DNA of 23,796 nucleotides from RUG11788 sp964578175. GTDB taxonomy: Bacteria; Bacillota_I; Bacilli_A; RF39; UBA660. Below, one piece after another: positions 8,226-16,121 of this stretch. The stretch is from positions 1 to 23,796 of the forward strand of contig CAZOBH010000017.1 of assembly GCA_964578175.1 (NCBI GenBank), in the 5' to 3' direction. Position 1 is the stretch's first letter. Every line of letters starts with the position of its first letter. A program made the translations under genes and the position numbers. Under the pieces are notes generated by a model. The model had not been told where the DNA came from. It worked only from the letters and a program-made list of their open reading frames with translations, and did no database searches.

Positions 8226-9245
8226 ATGTTTTTAGGAGCTTGTACAGATTATACATTTTTATCAAGTATTTTATTAATTAAAGAGATACTTGAATTTATA
8301 TGTTTAATTGTACCAATTATTTTAATTTTATTTGCAGGGGTTGATATTGCAAAAATAGTATATGGAAATATTACAACAAGTAAGAAGAAAATAAATACTA
8401 TTATTAAGAGATTTATTGCAGCAGCTGTAATATTCTTTATACCATCATTAGTATCTTTATTTACTAATATGTTAGATATTACTAATGTATTTGATACAGA
8501 TTGTTGGAAGAATGCAAATGTAGATTCTATTAATGTTTATAGAGCAAAGAAAGAAGCTGAAGACCAAGCTCAAAAAGATAAAGATAGAAAAGAGCAAAAA
8601 GAAGCAGAAAAGATTAGAGCAGATATAGAAAAAGCACGTGAAGAAGCGAGACAAAAAAATTATAAATTATATCTAGAAGAAATGAAAAAACGTGGTGCTA
8701 GTGGAAACTTCGATGGAACAATAGTTTATTATTGTCAAGGTGATTATCCTAATGTTCCTTATGGAAGTTATGGATCAATTGCATCTCATGGTTGTGGACC
8801 TACATCAACAGCAATTATTGCATCTAGTTTCTTAGGTAAAGAAGGAAATGATCCTGAAACTGTTACTAACTGGGTTTGTGCACATGGCGGATGTACTAGT
8901 GGAGGTTCTTATTATGCGCCATTAATACAATATATGACTGAAAAAGGATTAAAAGCATCTGAAGCATTTACTCTTGATGAGTCAACATCTGGTAAGTTAA
9001 ATTCAGCTTTAGAGGCTGGAAATAGTATTGCAATTATACTAGTGCATGAAATAGGTAACTGTCCATTTACAAATGGAGGACATTACTTAACAATTACTGG
9101 AATAGAAAATGGAGAATATAAGTTAGCTGATCCAGCTTCTCGTGCTAGAAGTTATGGCCAAGAGCCAAATAAAACTCAAACATGGCCATTATCATCATTT
9201 ATGGCATGTGGAAGTAGACAAACTTATATTATTTCAAATTCTTAG
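8226..9245 (+). CDS. Membrane-anchored C39-like cysteine peptidase
   Basis: The 339-residue protein has three parts. Residues 1-82 hold two hydrophobic helices (about 21-40 and 62-81) joined by a basic loop (KKK, KR); the pattern GVDIAK ... KRFIAAAVIFFIP resembles the VirB2/TrbC-like pilin fold seen in Firmicutes surface proteins. The basic loop should be cytoplasmic, placing the rest outside. Residues about 106-155 form a highly charged coiled coil. Residues about 165-339 are papain-like, close to the C39-like peptidase family: C190 in SHGCGPTSTA, H286 in GGHYLTITG and D302 in LADPAS form the likely catalytic triad. It could process or bind cell-wall or secreted peptides. AGAGGTG (8215-8221) overlaps the previous stop, and the next gene follows after nine bases. 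Confidence 0.82.
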   Translation: MFLGACTDYTFLSSILLIKEILEFICLIVPIILILFAGVDIAKIVYGNITTSKKKINTIIKRFIAAAVIFFIPSLVSLFTNMLDITNVFDTDCWKNANVDSINVYRAKKEAEDQAQKDKDRKEQKEAEKIRADIEKAREEARQKNYKLYLEEMKKRGASGNFDGTIVYYCQGDYPNVPYGSYGSIASHGCGPTSTAIIASSFLGKEGNDPETVTNWVCAHGGCTSGGSYYAPLIQYMTEKGLKASEAFTLDESTSGKLNSALEAGNSIAIILVHEIGNCPFTNGGHYLTITGIENGEYKLADPASRARSYGQEPNKTQTWPLSSFMACGSRQTYIISNS

Positions 9246-9254
9246 GAGGTAATT

Positions 9255-9911
9255 ATGAAGAAGATTAAGTATTTATTATTAATTGCATTCGTATTAGTTT
9301 TAACTGGATGTAGTGCTGATTATGAATTAACATATGAAGATGGAGTATTTACTGAAGATATAACTATTTATGAAGATAAAGGATTAGAAAATGGTGAAAT
9401 ATTATCTGTGACTAGTATTCAAAATAATGATCCTAAAATACAAATAGATGATAATAATTATTATGAAATAAGTCATTCATCTAATAATGATAAGAATATT
9501 TTAAAATTACATTATAAATATGATGATATAAGCTTTAGTGATTCTAAAGTAATTAAAGAATGTTTCCAAACAAAGACAGTTATGGATAAAGATAAATTCT
9601 ATTCAGTTAATTTATCTGGAGATATTACTTGTGAATATTTAGAGAAAGCAACTATTACTTTAAAAAGTGATAGAAAAGTATTAGATAGTAATGCAACAGA
9701 AAAAGATGAGAAGAATGGAATATATAAATGGGATAAGATTCCAGAAGAAGGTATTAATTTCTTAATTAGTAAAGAATTAAAGAAAGAAGAAAAAATAAGT
9801 ACAAATAAAGAAATGATTCCACTTCCTGTAAAAATAATAATTGCTGTATTAGTTTTAATTACTGCAGTATTTGCAATTAGATATTTAAAAACAAGAGTAA
9901 ATGAAGAATAA
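9255..9911 (+). CDS. Lipoprotein with additional C-terminal membrane helix, unknown
   Basis: The 218-residue protein starts with a lipoprotein signal peptide: MKKIKY, a hydrophobic core and the lipobox LTGC with C19 as the lipidated residue. The mature part (about 20-185) has no motif I recognise and is acidic and beta-rich by eye. A second hydrophobic segment at about 188-208 followed by KTRVNEE suggests it is also anchored at the C-terminus, with a short cytoplasmic tail. AGGAGG at 9244-9249 overlaps the stop of the peptidase gene, so the two are cotranscribed. It ends the scpA-scpB-surface protein operon; no clear hairpin terminator follows before the yceD promoter. Confidence 0.78.
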   Translation: MKKIKYLLLIAFVLVLTGCSADYELTYEDGVFTEDITIYEDKGLENGEILSVTSIQNNDPKIQIDDNNYYEISHSSNNDKNILKLHYKYDDISFSDSKVIKECFQTKTVMDKDKFYSVNLSGDITCEYLEKATITLKSDRKVLDSNATEKDEKNGIYKWDKIPEEGINFLISKELKKEEKISTNKEMIPLPVKIIIAVLVLITAVFAIRYLKTRVNEE

Positions 9912-9912
9912 C

Positions 9913-9940
9913 TTGATAAAATTATAAATTATGATATAAT
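9913..9940 (+). promoter_or_regulatory. Promoter of yceD-rpmF
   Basis: TTGATA (9913-9918) and TATAAT (9935-9940) are 16 bp apart, close to the sigma-A consensus. Transcription should begin near 9946-9948, only about seven bases before the GTG at 9953. Confidence 0.7.
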
Positions 9941-9952
9941 TTAGTACGCGAG

Positions 9953-10423
9953 GTGAGTATTATTACTAATTTGGAAAATGTATTATTATATGATGATATT
10001 AATTTAGATATAGATCAGGATGTAATAATCGATGAGAGTAAATATTTCTTACCTGAAATAAAAAGTATTAAATCAATGCATTTTAAAGGTAATATTTTTG
10101 AAGATAATGAAGGTTATATTAAAATGAACGGAGAAATAAATGGAGTTTTAATACTAGAAGATTCTATAAATCTTGAAGAAAGAGAGTTTAATATAAGCAA
10201 AGAAATATCTGAAAATATTGATGAATATCTAGAAAATAATGATAATTCTATTGATATTATTGATATTTTGTGGCAAAATATTGTCTTAGAGGTTCCATCC
10301 CGTTATACAGAAGTTACTGATTATAGTAAATATAGTGGAGATGGTTGGAGATTAATCAGTGAAGAAGATTTAAATAAAGAGAATAATCCATTTAATGCAC
10401 TGAAAGATAGAGAAGAGGAGTGA
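9953..10423 (+). CDS. yceD: YceD/DUF177 family protein
   Basis: The protein of up to 156 residues matches the YceD family in size, acidic character and position directly before rpmF. In plants and some bacteria YceD acts in 23S rRNA accumulation; its role in Firmicutes is unclear. Visible family features are an N-terminal beta-rich half (MHFKGNIFEDNEGYIKMNGE) and the central IDIIDILWQNIVLEVPSRY segment; YceD proteins commonly carry Cys at the end of that segment, missing here. The start is uncertain. GTG at 9953 is part of GAGGTG, which looks like a ribosome binding site; then ATT at 9962 or TTG at 9971 would be the start. With GTG the mRNA would be nearly leaderless. Confidence 0.85.
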   Translation: MSIITNLENVLLYDDINLDIDQDVIIDESKYFLPEIKSIKSMHFKGNIFEDNEGYIKMNGEINGVLILEDSINLEEREFNISKEISENIDEYLENNDNSIDIIDILWQNIVLEVPSRYTEVTDYSKYSGDGWRLISEEDLNKENNPFNALKDREEE

Positions 10424-10427
10424 TAAT

Positions 10428-10619
10428 ATGGCAGTACCTTTTAGAAAAGTTTCTAAAACTAGAAAAAGAATGAGAAGAAGTCACAATGCTTTAACACCAG
10501 TTGGAGTTATTACTTGTCCAAACTGTGGAGAAGCTATTAAACCACATAGAGCTTGTCCTAAATGTGGATTTTACAAAGGTAAAGAAGTAAAAAAAGTTAC
10601 TAAAGAAGAAAATGCTTAA
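10428..10619 (+). CDS. rpmF: Ribosomal protein bL32, zinc-binding form
   Basis: bL32 is a small protein of the large ribosomal subunit. The 63-residue sequence has the classic start MAVPFRKVSKTRKRMRRSH and a zinc ribbon made of C30, C33, C43 and C46 (CPNC and CPKC). It is thus the zinc-binding C+ type, not the cysteine-free paralogue used under zinc limitation. The ribosome binding site GAGGAG lies inside the last codons of yceD, five bases from its stop, so the two genes form one transcript. A terminator follows at once. Confidence 0.98.
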   Translation: MAVPFRKVSKTRKRMRRSHNALTPVGVITCPNCGEAIKPHRACPKCGFYKGKEVKKVTKEENA

Positions 10620-10637
10620 TAAATAAGCATTTTTTTA
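10609..10637 (+). terminator. Intrinsic terminator after rpmF
   Basis: AAAATGCTTA (10609-10618) pairs with TAAGCATTTT (10624-10633), followed by more T. The stop codon TAA (10617-10619) lies at the top of the stem and the loop. Confidence 0.87.
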
Positions 10638-10660
10638 TTTATTTATTTTTCTATTTTTAA

Positions 10661-10691
10661 TATAATAAAATTGATTATTATTTTCAGGGGG
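10661..10691 (+). promoter_or_regulatory. -10 box and RBS of the ClpX-like gene
   Basis: TATAAT at 10661-10666 lies 32 bases before the ATG at 10699 and an AGGGGG ribosome binding site is at 10686-10691. The -35 region is only a T-rich stretch with no clear match. Confidence 0.4.
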
Positions 10692-10698
10692 TATAGTT

Positions 10699-12339
10699 AT
10701 GGATGAATCAAAATATGTAGGTTTATTATACAAACCAATAGAAGTAAATGGATTAATGATAGTTTATTATCCACAAGCTTTAGTAAGCGGAGAATATGAT
10801 GTAGAAAAATCAGAGTTTACTAGTGGAGAGTACACTATGAAAATATTAAGTAGTGATTCTCTACAAACTGCAAGTAGTGATTTAAATAAAGAAGTCTTTA
10901 TTGGGTTTCCAACACCTATTGAAGATACATCTCTATATAAAGATCCAGAAGATAAAACTGAGACAGATGTACAAACTCTATTAGAAAATTATGCATCATA
11001 TATAACGTCTTATGGTTTAATATCTATGTTTAATACAGAGTCTTCTGAACATAGTTTCTTTTTAATGGATAGTGAAAATCAAATAGCATTAAGAATAAAT
11101 GATTTGTCTAGTCCATTTCAAGTAGTTTTGCAAAATGCAGAAGCAGCAATTGGACTTAATTTTGGAATGATTCCAAATGGAGCTAATGTTCAAATAATCA
11201 ATTATAATCTTGGTATGGATTACCTTGATGATTTATTAGATTATGGTGAAATGGCAGAACCAGCTTCTGAAAAAGGAGTTAAAACAGAATCTGAAATTAT
11301 ATATGATTTTGATCCAGAAGAATTAGCAGCTAAAGTTAAAGACGAAGTTAAAGGACAAGATGAAGCTATAGATATAATAGTTAATACAATTTACAATAAT
11401 ATGAGATATAGAGATATTGAAGGTCTTAAATCTAATATAATGATTCTTGGACCAACTGGATGTGGAAAAACTCAAATAATTAAATCAATTGCAAAACACT
11501 TAAATATACCTTTTACAAAATCTGATGCATCTAGTGTTACTGAACAAGGAATAGTAGGTAGTTCTGCTACTCAATGTTTAAGAGACTTAATAGCTGCGTG
11601 TGGTGGAGATATTAAAAAAGCAGAACATGGAATCGTATTCATAGATGAATGGGATAAAATTGCTCAACAATCAGGAGAGAAATATCTAAATGAGGGAGTA
11701 CAAGATGAATACTTAACAATGATGAATGGTGACGATGTAACTATTCCTGCTGAAAGTTTTATGGATAGTAGTAAAACAATAGATACAAGCCATATAACAT
11801 TTATTACAGCTGGTGCATTTAGTGAGTTATTGAAAAAAAGAAAAAAATCAACAAAACCACTTGGATTTGTGCCTGTTCAAGTTAAAGAAGGCGAAAAACC
11901 AAAAGAAATAACAGTTGATGAATTAGAAGAATTTGGAATGCGTCCTGAAATAATTGGAAGACAAGGAGTAGTTGTAGAAATTAGAGAATTAACTAGAGAT
12001 GATTTAATAGATATTATTTCTAACTCTTCTATTTCAAATCTAAGATTATGGCAAAAAGCATATGAATTAACTGATCATGTAAAAGTAGTTGCTGACGAAG
12101 AATATGTTGAACGTGTTGCGGATAAATCAGCAGCTCAACATATCGGAGCAAGAGGAATAGAAAAAGTTGTTAATATAAGTCTACGTGATGTAAGTAAAGC
12201 AATTAGATTACTAAAAGGTAAACCAGGAGAGTTAGTTCTTAAAAAAGAAACTGTTGATGATCCAACTGATTTTGAATTATATAGAACTTATCCAAAAAAA
12301 GCTAAGAAACTTGTTTATAGAAAAGAAGTTAAAGAATAA
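10699..12339 (+). CDS. Divergent ClpX-like AAA+ unfoldase
   Basis: The 546-residue protein aligns with ClpX from about residue 205: VKGQDEAIDIIVNTIYNN, Walker A GPTGCGKT (251-258), Walker B VFIDEWDK (D316, E317), FGMRPEIIGR and sensor-2 GARG (483-486). ClpX unfolds tagged proteins and feeds them to ClpP. L388-G389-F390 stands where ClpX has its ClpP-docking IGF loop, so docking may be kept. Three differences stand out: no N-terminal zinc domain but about 200 residues of unknown sequence, the pore-1 loop is G-I285-V-G rather than GYVG, and the RKH loop is missing. It may be a second, specialised unfoldase or the lineage's only ClpX. It has its own -10 box and is followed after 14 bases by queH. 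Confidence 0.85.
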   Translation: MDESKYVGLLYKPIEVNGLMIVYYPQALVSGEYDVEKSEFTSGEYTMKILSSDSLQTASSDLNKEVFIGFPTPIEDTSLYKDPEDKTETDVQTLLENYASYITSYGLISMFNTESSEHSFFLMDSENQIALRINDLSSPFQVVLQNAEAAIGLNFGMIPNGANVQIINYNLGMDYLDDLLDYGEMAEPASEKGVKTESEIIYDFDPEELAAKVKDEVKGQDEAIDIIVNTIYNNMRYRDIEGLKSNIMILGPTGCGKTQIIKSIAKHLNIPFTKSDASSVTEQGIVGSSATQCLRDLIAACGGDIKKAEHGIVFIDEWDKIAQQSGEKYLNEGVQDEYLTMMNGDDVTIPAESFMDSSKTIDTSHITFITAGAFSELLKKRKKSTKPLGFVPVQVKEGEKPKEITVDELEEFGMRPEIIGRQGVVVEIRELTRDDLIDIISNSSISNLRLWQKAYELTDHVKVVADEEYVERVADKSAAQHIGARGIEKVVNISLRDVSKAIRLLKGKPGELVLKKETVDDPTDFELYRTYPKKAKKLVYRKEVKE

Positions 12340-12353
12340 AACGGAGTATTAAT

Positions 12354-12980
12354 ATGAATTATCAAATAGAAATGGAAAAAATAATAGATAATGAAAAAGG
12401 AAAAATTCCTAAATTGTTACTACATGCATGTTGTGCACCATGTTCTTCTGCTGTAATTGAATCTATTTCTAATTATTTTGATATTACGATTTTATATTAT
12501 AATCCAAATATTTATCCACAAGAAGAGTTTAAAAAAAGATTTAATGAGTTAGATAGATTAATTCATGAAGAACCACATAAAAATAATATTTCCTTAGTTG
12601 AAGGAAGATATAATTATGATGAGTTTTTAAATATCTCTAAAGGACTAGAAGATGTACCTGAAGGTGGAGAAAGATGTTTTAAATGTTATAGATTACGATT
12701 AGAAGAAAGTGCTAAATATGCTAAAGAAAATAACTTTGATTATTTTGGTACTACTCTATCAATTAGTCCTTATAAAAATTCTCAAAAACTAAATGAGATT
12801 GGTAAAGAACTAAGTGAAAAGTATGGCATAAAATATTTATATTCTGATTTTAAAAAGAAAAATGGATATAAAAGAAGTATAGAATTATCTAAAGAATACA
12901 ATTTATATAGACAAGATTATTGTGGTTGTACATATTCAAAAGAAGAACGAAGGAGAAAAGTAGAAGAGAGAGGTTTTTGA
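12354..12980 (+). CDS. queH: Epoxyqueuosine reductase QueH
   Basis: QueH (DUF208) carries out the last step of queuosine synthesis, reducing epoxyqueuosine in tRNA, and replaces the unrelated cobalamin-dependent QueG. The 208-residue protein has the family cysteines: C26, C27 and C30 in LLHACCAPCSS, the pair in GERCFKCYRLR, and the pair in DYCGCTYS, which hold the iron-sulfur cluster and a second metal. YYNPNIYPQEEF and GTTLSISPYKN are also typical. A CGGAG site lies seven bases before the ATG. It is cotranscribed with the ClpX-like gene; no other queuosine gene is in the window, so the cell may make or salvage precursors elsewhere. Confidence 0.94.
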   Translation: MNYQIEMEKIIDNEKGKIPKLLLHACCAPCSSAVIESISNYFDITILYYNPNIYPQEEFKKRFNELDRLIHEEPHKNNISLVEGRYNYDEFLNISKGLEDVPEGGERCFKCYRLRLEESAKYAKENNFDYFGTTLSISPYKNSQKLNEIGKELSEKYGIKYLYSDFKKKNGYKRSIELSKEYNLYRQDYCGCTYSKEERRRKVEERGF

Positions 12981-12997
12981 TTTAAAAAACCTTTTTT
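12971..12997 (+). terminator. Intrinsic terminator with the queH stop codon at the loop
   Basis: AGGTTTTT (12971-12978) pairs with AAAAACCT (12985-12992), followed by TTTTTT. The stop TGA is at 12978-12980, at the stem-loop junction. Confidence 0.75.
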
Positions 12998-13029
12998 ATA
13001 TGATATTATTATATAGTAGGAGTATTGTT

Positions 13030-15915
13030 ATGGATGATATTTTAATGCATTTAAATGATATAGATTATATAAATAAAAGAATCGAAGAAGATCCTAGAGT
13101 TTTATTAAGACTTCCTCTTCCAGAGTTACCTAATGAAGTAAAAAGAATTTATATTACAACTGCTGTAAGAAATAATATTCAAGTTACTTTTTCTGATTAT
13201 TTTGAAAATAGATATTTATTAGATGAATTACCATTAAAAGTTATAGAACAAAGTCTTAAAAGAGAACCTAGAGTACTAGTTCTTTTAAATGATGAAATGT
13301 ATGATATGTATATTAGTGAATATAGAAGAGATTTTGTACCTACTATAGAAGATTTAAAATTAAAACCTATTATTAGAAAAGATAAAATTTTAATGAATAA
13401 TGCTGTTGAAGAAAATCCAGAAGCTATATTATATACAGAAGTTAATTTAAACCAATATATAGTAGATGATGCATTTTCTCAATTAGATTTAACAAGAGAA
13501 GATTTTATAAGTCATCCATTTTTATGTCATTTAGTTAGCAGTCCTGATTCAAGATATTATGAATATTATGTCGATCAAGATTATATATCTATGGCACAAG
13601 TAATATTAGAATATATTAAAAAAGGTGATTTTGATTCAATTAGAAGTATTCCTTTTTTATCACCAGAAATAAATCCAAATTTACCAGAAGACTTTGATAT
13701 AAATACAGTTCTTAGTGTTATTAAACTAATCAATCCAGTATTAGATGATGATAAACAACCAGAATACTGGGATACTTTTTCGTGTATGATTGATGGTATA
13801 TGTTTTAATAGATACAGTACAGAAAAAAGGAATTTTCAATTTCCTAGTATCGATTCTTTAATAAAATATATTGAAAGAAATTATAGAGATCATGAAGAAG
13901 AATTATTAAATGGAAATACAGAACCTCTTTTAAGAATAGTAGTTGATATACTTAATTTTGAAGGTAAAAAAGACGAAAGAACAATTAGTGAACTTCATGA
14001 AATATTTATTTTAATGTCTGAAGATTCTCCTAAATTAAAAGAAAAGATGACATTATTTGCAAATAGAGTTTTAAATGAACATATGAATCAATTTGTTAAT
14101 AGAGAAAGAGAAAGAATTTTATTAGGTTTAACTGAATCACTTGATCTATTACCAAAAAGAGAAGAAGAGATTATTAGAGGTAAAAGAATTAAAGTTGCAC
14201 GTGAATATATTAGACAAAGATTTGGTGAAACAAAACAGTTACCTATCGAGTATTTAGAATCTTTTAATAAAGTAATAGAGACTTTAAAAAGTAATTATAA
14301 AAGAATAGGTATTATATGTGATGATAAGAAAATAGATGAAGTATCTGAACAATTATTAGATATATTTTTAGAAAATGGTGGAATATCTAAGAATGAAATA
14401 AGAACAATTCTTGAAGAATCATCTCCAGGATATGTAATTGATGCTAAAACTGTAGAAAGTATATCAAAAAAATTTGATGGTATTGTTATGAAAGTTGCAT
14501 CTACTTTAAAATTAACTTCTGAACAAATTACTCATGAAGATCGAATTAAATATGAAAGAGATGGATTTACACCTAAGGCATTTAGAATTACTAGTAGAGG
14601 AAAAACAGATCAATTGTTAGCGTTAGTAATTGGTTCTATTGCTACTAATGAAAGATTATATAAACGATTAATTAAACAAAAAGATAAAGGATTAACAGAA
14701 CTTCAAGAATTTATACCTTATTTTATGTTATCACCAGGTGTTTTACCTGAATTAGATTTAAATCTATTTATAAATATGTTAACTAACTATGAAAGAATTA
14801 AACAGTTAACTAGAAGAAAAGTAGTTGAAAGACATAAAAAAAGAAATGAAGATTATGCTGTTAAAGATGGAACTAATTTAGTTAAATATAGTTTTGGTGA
14901 TTTTATGACGATTGCCAATGCTTTTGGAGCTAGTGATAATTTAACAAATAGTATTATAGTTTCTCAAGTAAGACGAAAAATTGGTGAACATGAACTAGGT
15001 AAATATGCCTCTTTCTATATGAATTATATGTTCCCTAGATATCAAAGTAGTATTCCTGTTATAAAAGGAGAGACATCTAACTATTTCTTTGAATCTGATT
15101 ATAAGGATCAAGAAAGATTATTAATAGGTAGAATGTATCCTAATAGTTGTATTGATTTAGAATATGGAACAGGTGGAGAAGAAACGTTTAAAGAATGTCT
15201 TGGAGGGCCAAATGGAGATGTATTGCTACTTAGAGATAAAAATACTAGAGAGTTAAAAGGAAGAATATTAGTTGTTAGAAGAGGTAATACTTTAGTTCTT
15301 AATTTACGTAATTATACTCATGAATATGATGATGATATAGAAGAAATAATGCATGTAGTAGGACAAACATATTTAGATAGTAAAAATCCTGATGATGAAT
15401 TAGAGTTTGTAGTAGCAACTCCTATGCCTGAAACTGATGAAAACAAAGATAGAATGATAACAAGTGCAATGCTTAGAGATCATCTTCCACATGCAGATTG
15501 GGCAAATACTGGAGAAATAGTTGCTCAAACTAGAGCGTATAGTAATGAAAATGATTTTAGAGTAGGTGAGGCGCATACTTCTACATATTTTAAGCCGAGA
15601 GCAAAAATACTTACTGAAGAAGAAGCGACTGATGATGATTTAACTTTCTTAAAAGCTATGAGTATTTTAAAGAAAAGACATGAGATGGAACCTTATAGAA
15701 GTTCAAGTTCTATTGATCATAGTGAAGAACAAGATTTTGAGCCAGTATTAGTTGCTAATTTTAGAAAGTTATTTGTTGGAGAAGATTTCTATATTGGAAT
15801 TAAAGAAAACGGTGAGGTAGAAGAAGTAATTGTAGAAACTGCAGATATGTTTAGACAAAGAGAAGAACTAGAAACAGTAAGAGAAAGAGTAAAGGAGGCA
15901 CGTCAAAGTTTATGA
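13030..15915 (+). CDS. Large cytosolic protein of 961 residues, unknown
   Basis: I do not recognise this protein. It has no signal peptide or membrane helix. The N-terminal part looks alpha-helical and carries a loose repeat around IEEDPRVLL (P22), LKREPRVLV (P80) and VEENPEAIL (P130). Residues about 250-600 are charged and helical. The last third differs: about 640-830 contains the beta-rich stretch with PNSCIDL (C707), FKECLGGPNGDVLLLRD (C723) and KGRILVVRRGNTLVLNLR, then HADWANTGEIVAQTRAYSN. The end is a charged helix. The start at 13030 follows TAGGAG (13017-13022); an ATG at 13000 lies in the promoter-terminator gap. The next gene overlaps by 4 bases. The layout (helical platform plus a compact C-terminal domain) could suit an enzyme or a nucleic acid factor, but this is open. 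Confidence 0.8.
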   Translation: MDDILMHLNDIDYINKRIEEDPRVLLRLPLPELPNEVKRIYITTAVRNNIQVTFSDYFENRYLLDELPLKVIEQSLKREPRVLVLLNDEMYDMYISEYRRDFVPTIEDLKLKPIIRKDKILMNNAVEENPEAILYTEVNLNQYIVDDAFSQLDLTREDFISHPFLCHLVSSPDSRYYEYYVDQDYISMAQVILEYIKKGDFDSIRSIPFLSPEINPNLPEDFDINTVLSVIKLINPVLDDDKQPEYWDTFSCMIDGICFNRYSTEKRNFQFPSIDSLIKYIERNYRDHEEELLNGNTEPLLRIVVDILNFEGKKDERTISELHEIFILMSEDSPKLKEKMTLFANRVLNEHMNQFVNRERERILLGLTESLDLLPKREEEIIRGKRIKVAREYIRQRFGETKQLPIEYLESFNKVIETLKSNYKRIGIICDDKKIDEVSEQLLDIFLENGGISKNEIRTILEESSPGYVIDAKTVESISKKFDGIVMKVASTLKLTSEQITHEDRIKYERDGFTPKAFRITSRGKTDQLLALVIGSIATNERLYKRLIKQKDKGLTELQEFIPYFMLSPGVLPELDLNLFINMLTNYERIKQLTRRKVVERHKKRNEDYAVKDGTNLVKYSFGDFMTIANAFGASDNLTNSIIVSQVRRKIGEHELGKYASFYMNYMFPRYQSSIPVIKGETSNYFFESDYKDQERLLIGRMYPNSCIDLEYGTGGEETFKECLGGPNGDVLLLRDKNTRELKGRILVVRRGNTLVLNLRNYTHEYDDDIEEIMHVVGQTYLDSKNPDDELEFVVATPMPETDENKDRMITSAMLRDHLPHADWANTGEIVAQTRAYSNENDFRVGEAHTSTYFKPRAKILTEEEATDDDLTFLKAMSILKKRHEMEPYRSSSSIDHSEEQDFEPVLVANFRKLFVGEDFYIGIKENGEVEEVIVETADMFRQREELETVRERVKEARQSL

Positions 15916-16121
15916 AAAAATATGGTAAAGTAATAGAACTAGATAATGGATATGGAATAATTAGAACTGAAGATAGTGATGCTAATTTTGAAGAATTTGA
16001 TGTATATGGTGGAGTAATCCATTTAAATGACATTGTCTCTTTTAGAGAAGAAAATCATAATGGAATAATTATGGCTAAAAGTATACAAGTTGAAGAAAGT
16101 GATGAAAATGAAAATAGCTAG
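15912..16121 (+). CDS. Small OB-fold/cold-shock-like protein
   Basis: The 69-residue protein starts with KYGKVIELDNGYGIIRTED, followed by GGVIHLNDIVSFREE and GIIMAKSIQVEE. This order of strands resembles a cold-shock or S1-like OB fold (compare G-x-V-K-W-F-x-x-x-x-G-F-G-F-I and the VSFE strand), though the aromatic RNA-binding residues are mostly absent. I infer a small nucleic-acid-binding or ribosome-associated protein. Its ATG overlaps the stop of the 961-residue gene (ATGA) with AAGGAGG at 15892-15898, so translation is probably coupled and the two may act together. The following hydrolase gene overlaps its 3' end. Confidence 0.65.
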   Translation: MKKYGKVIELDNGYGIIRTEDSDANFEEFDVYGGVIHLNDIVSFREENHNGIIMAKSIQVEESDENENS

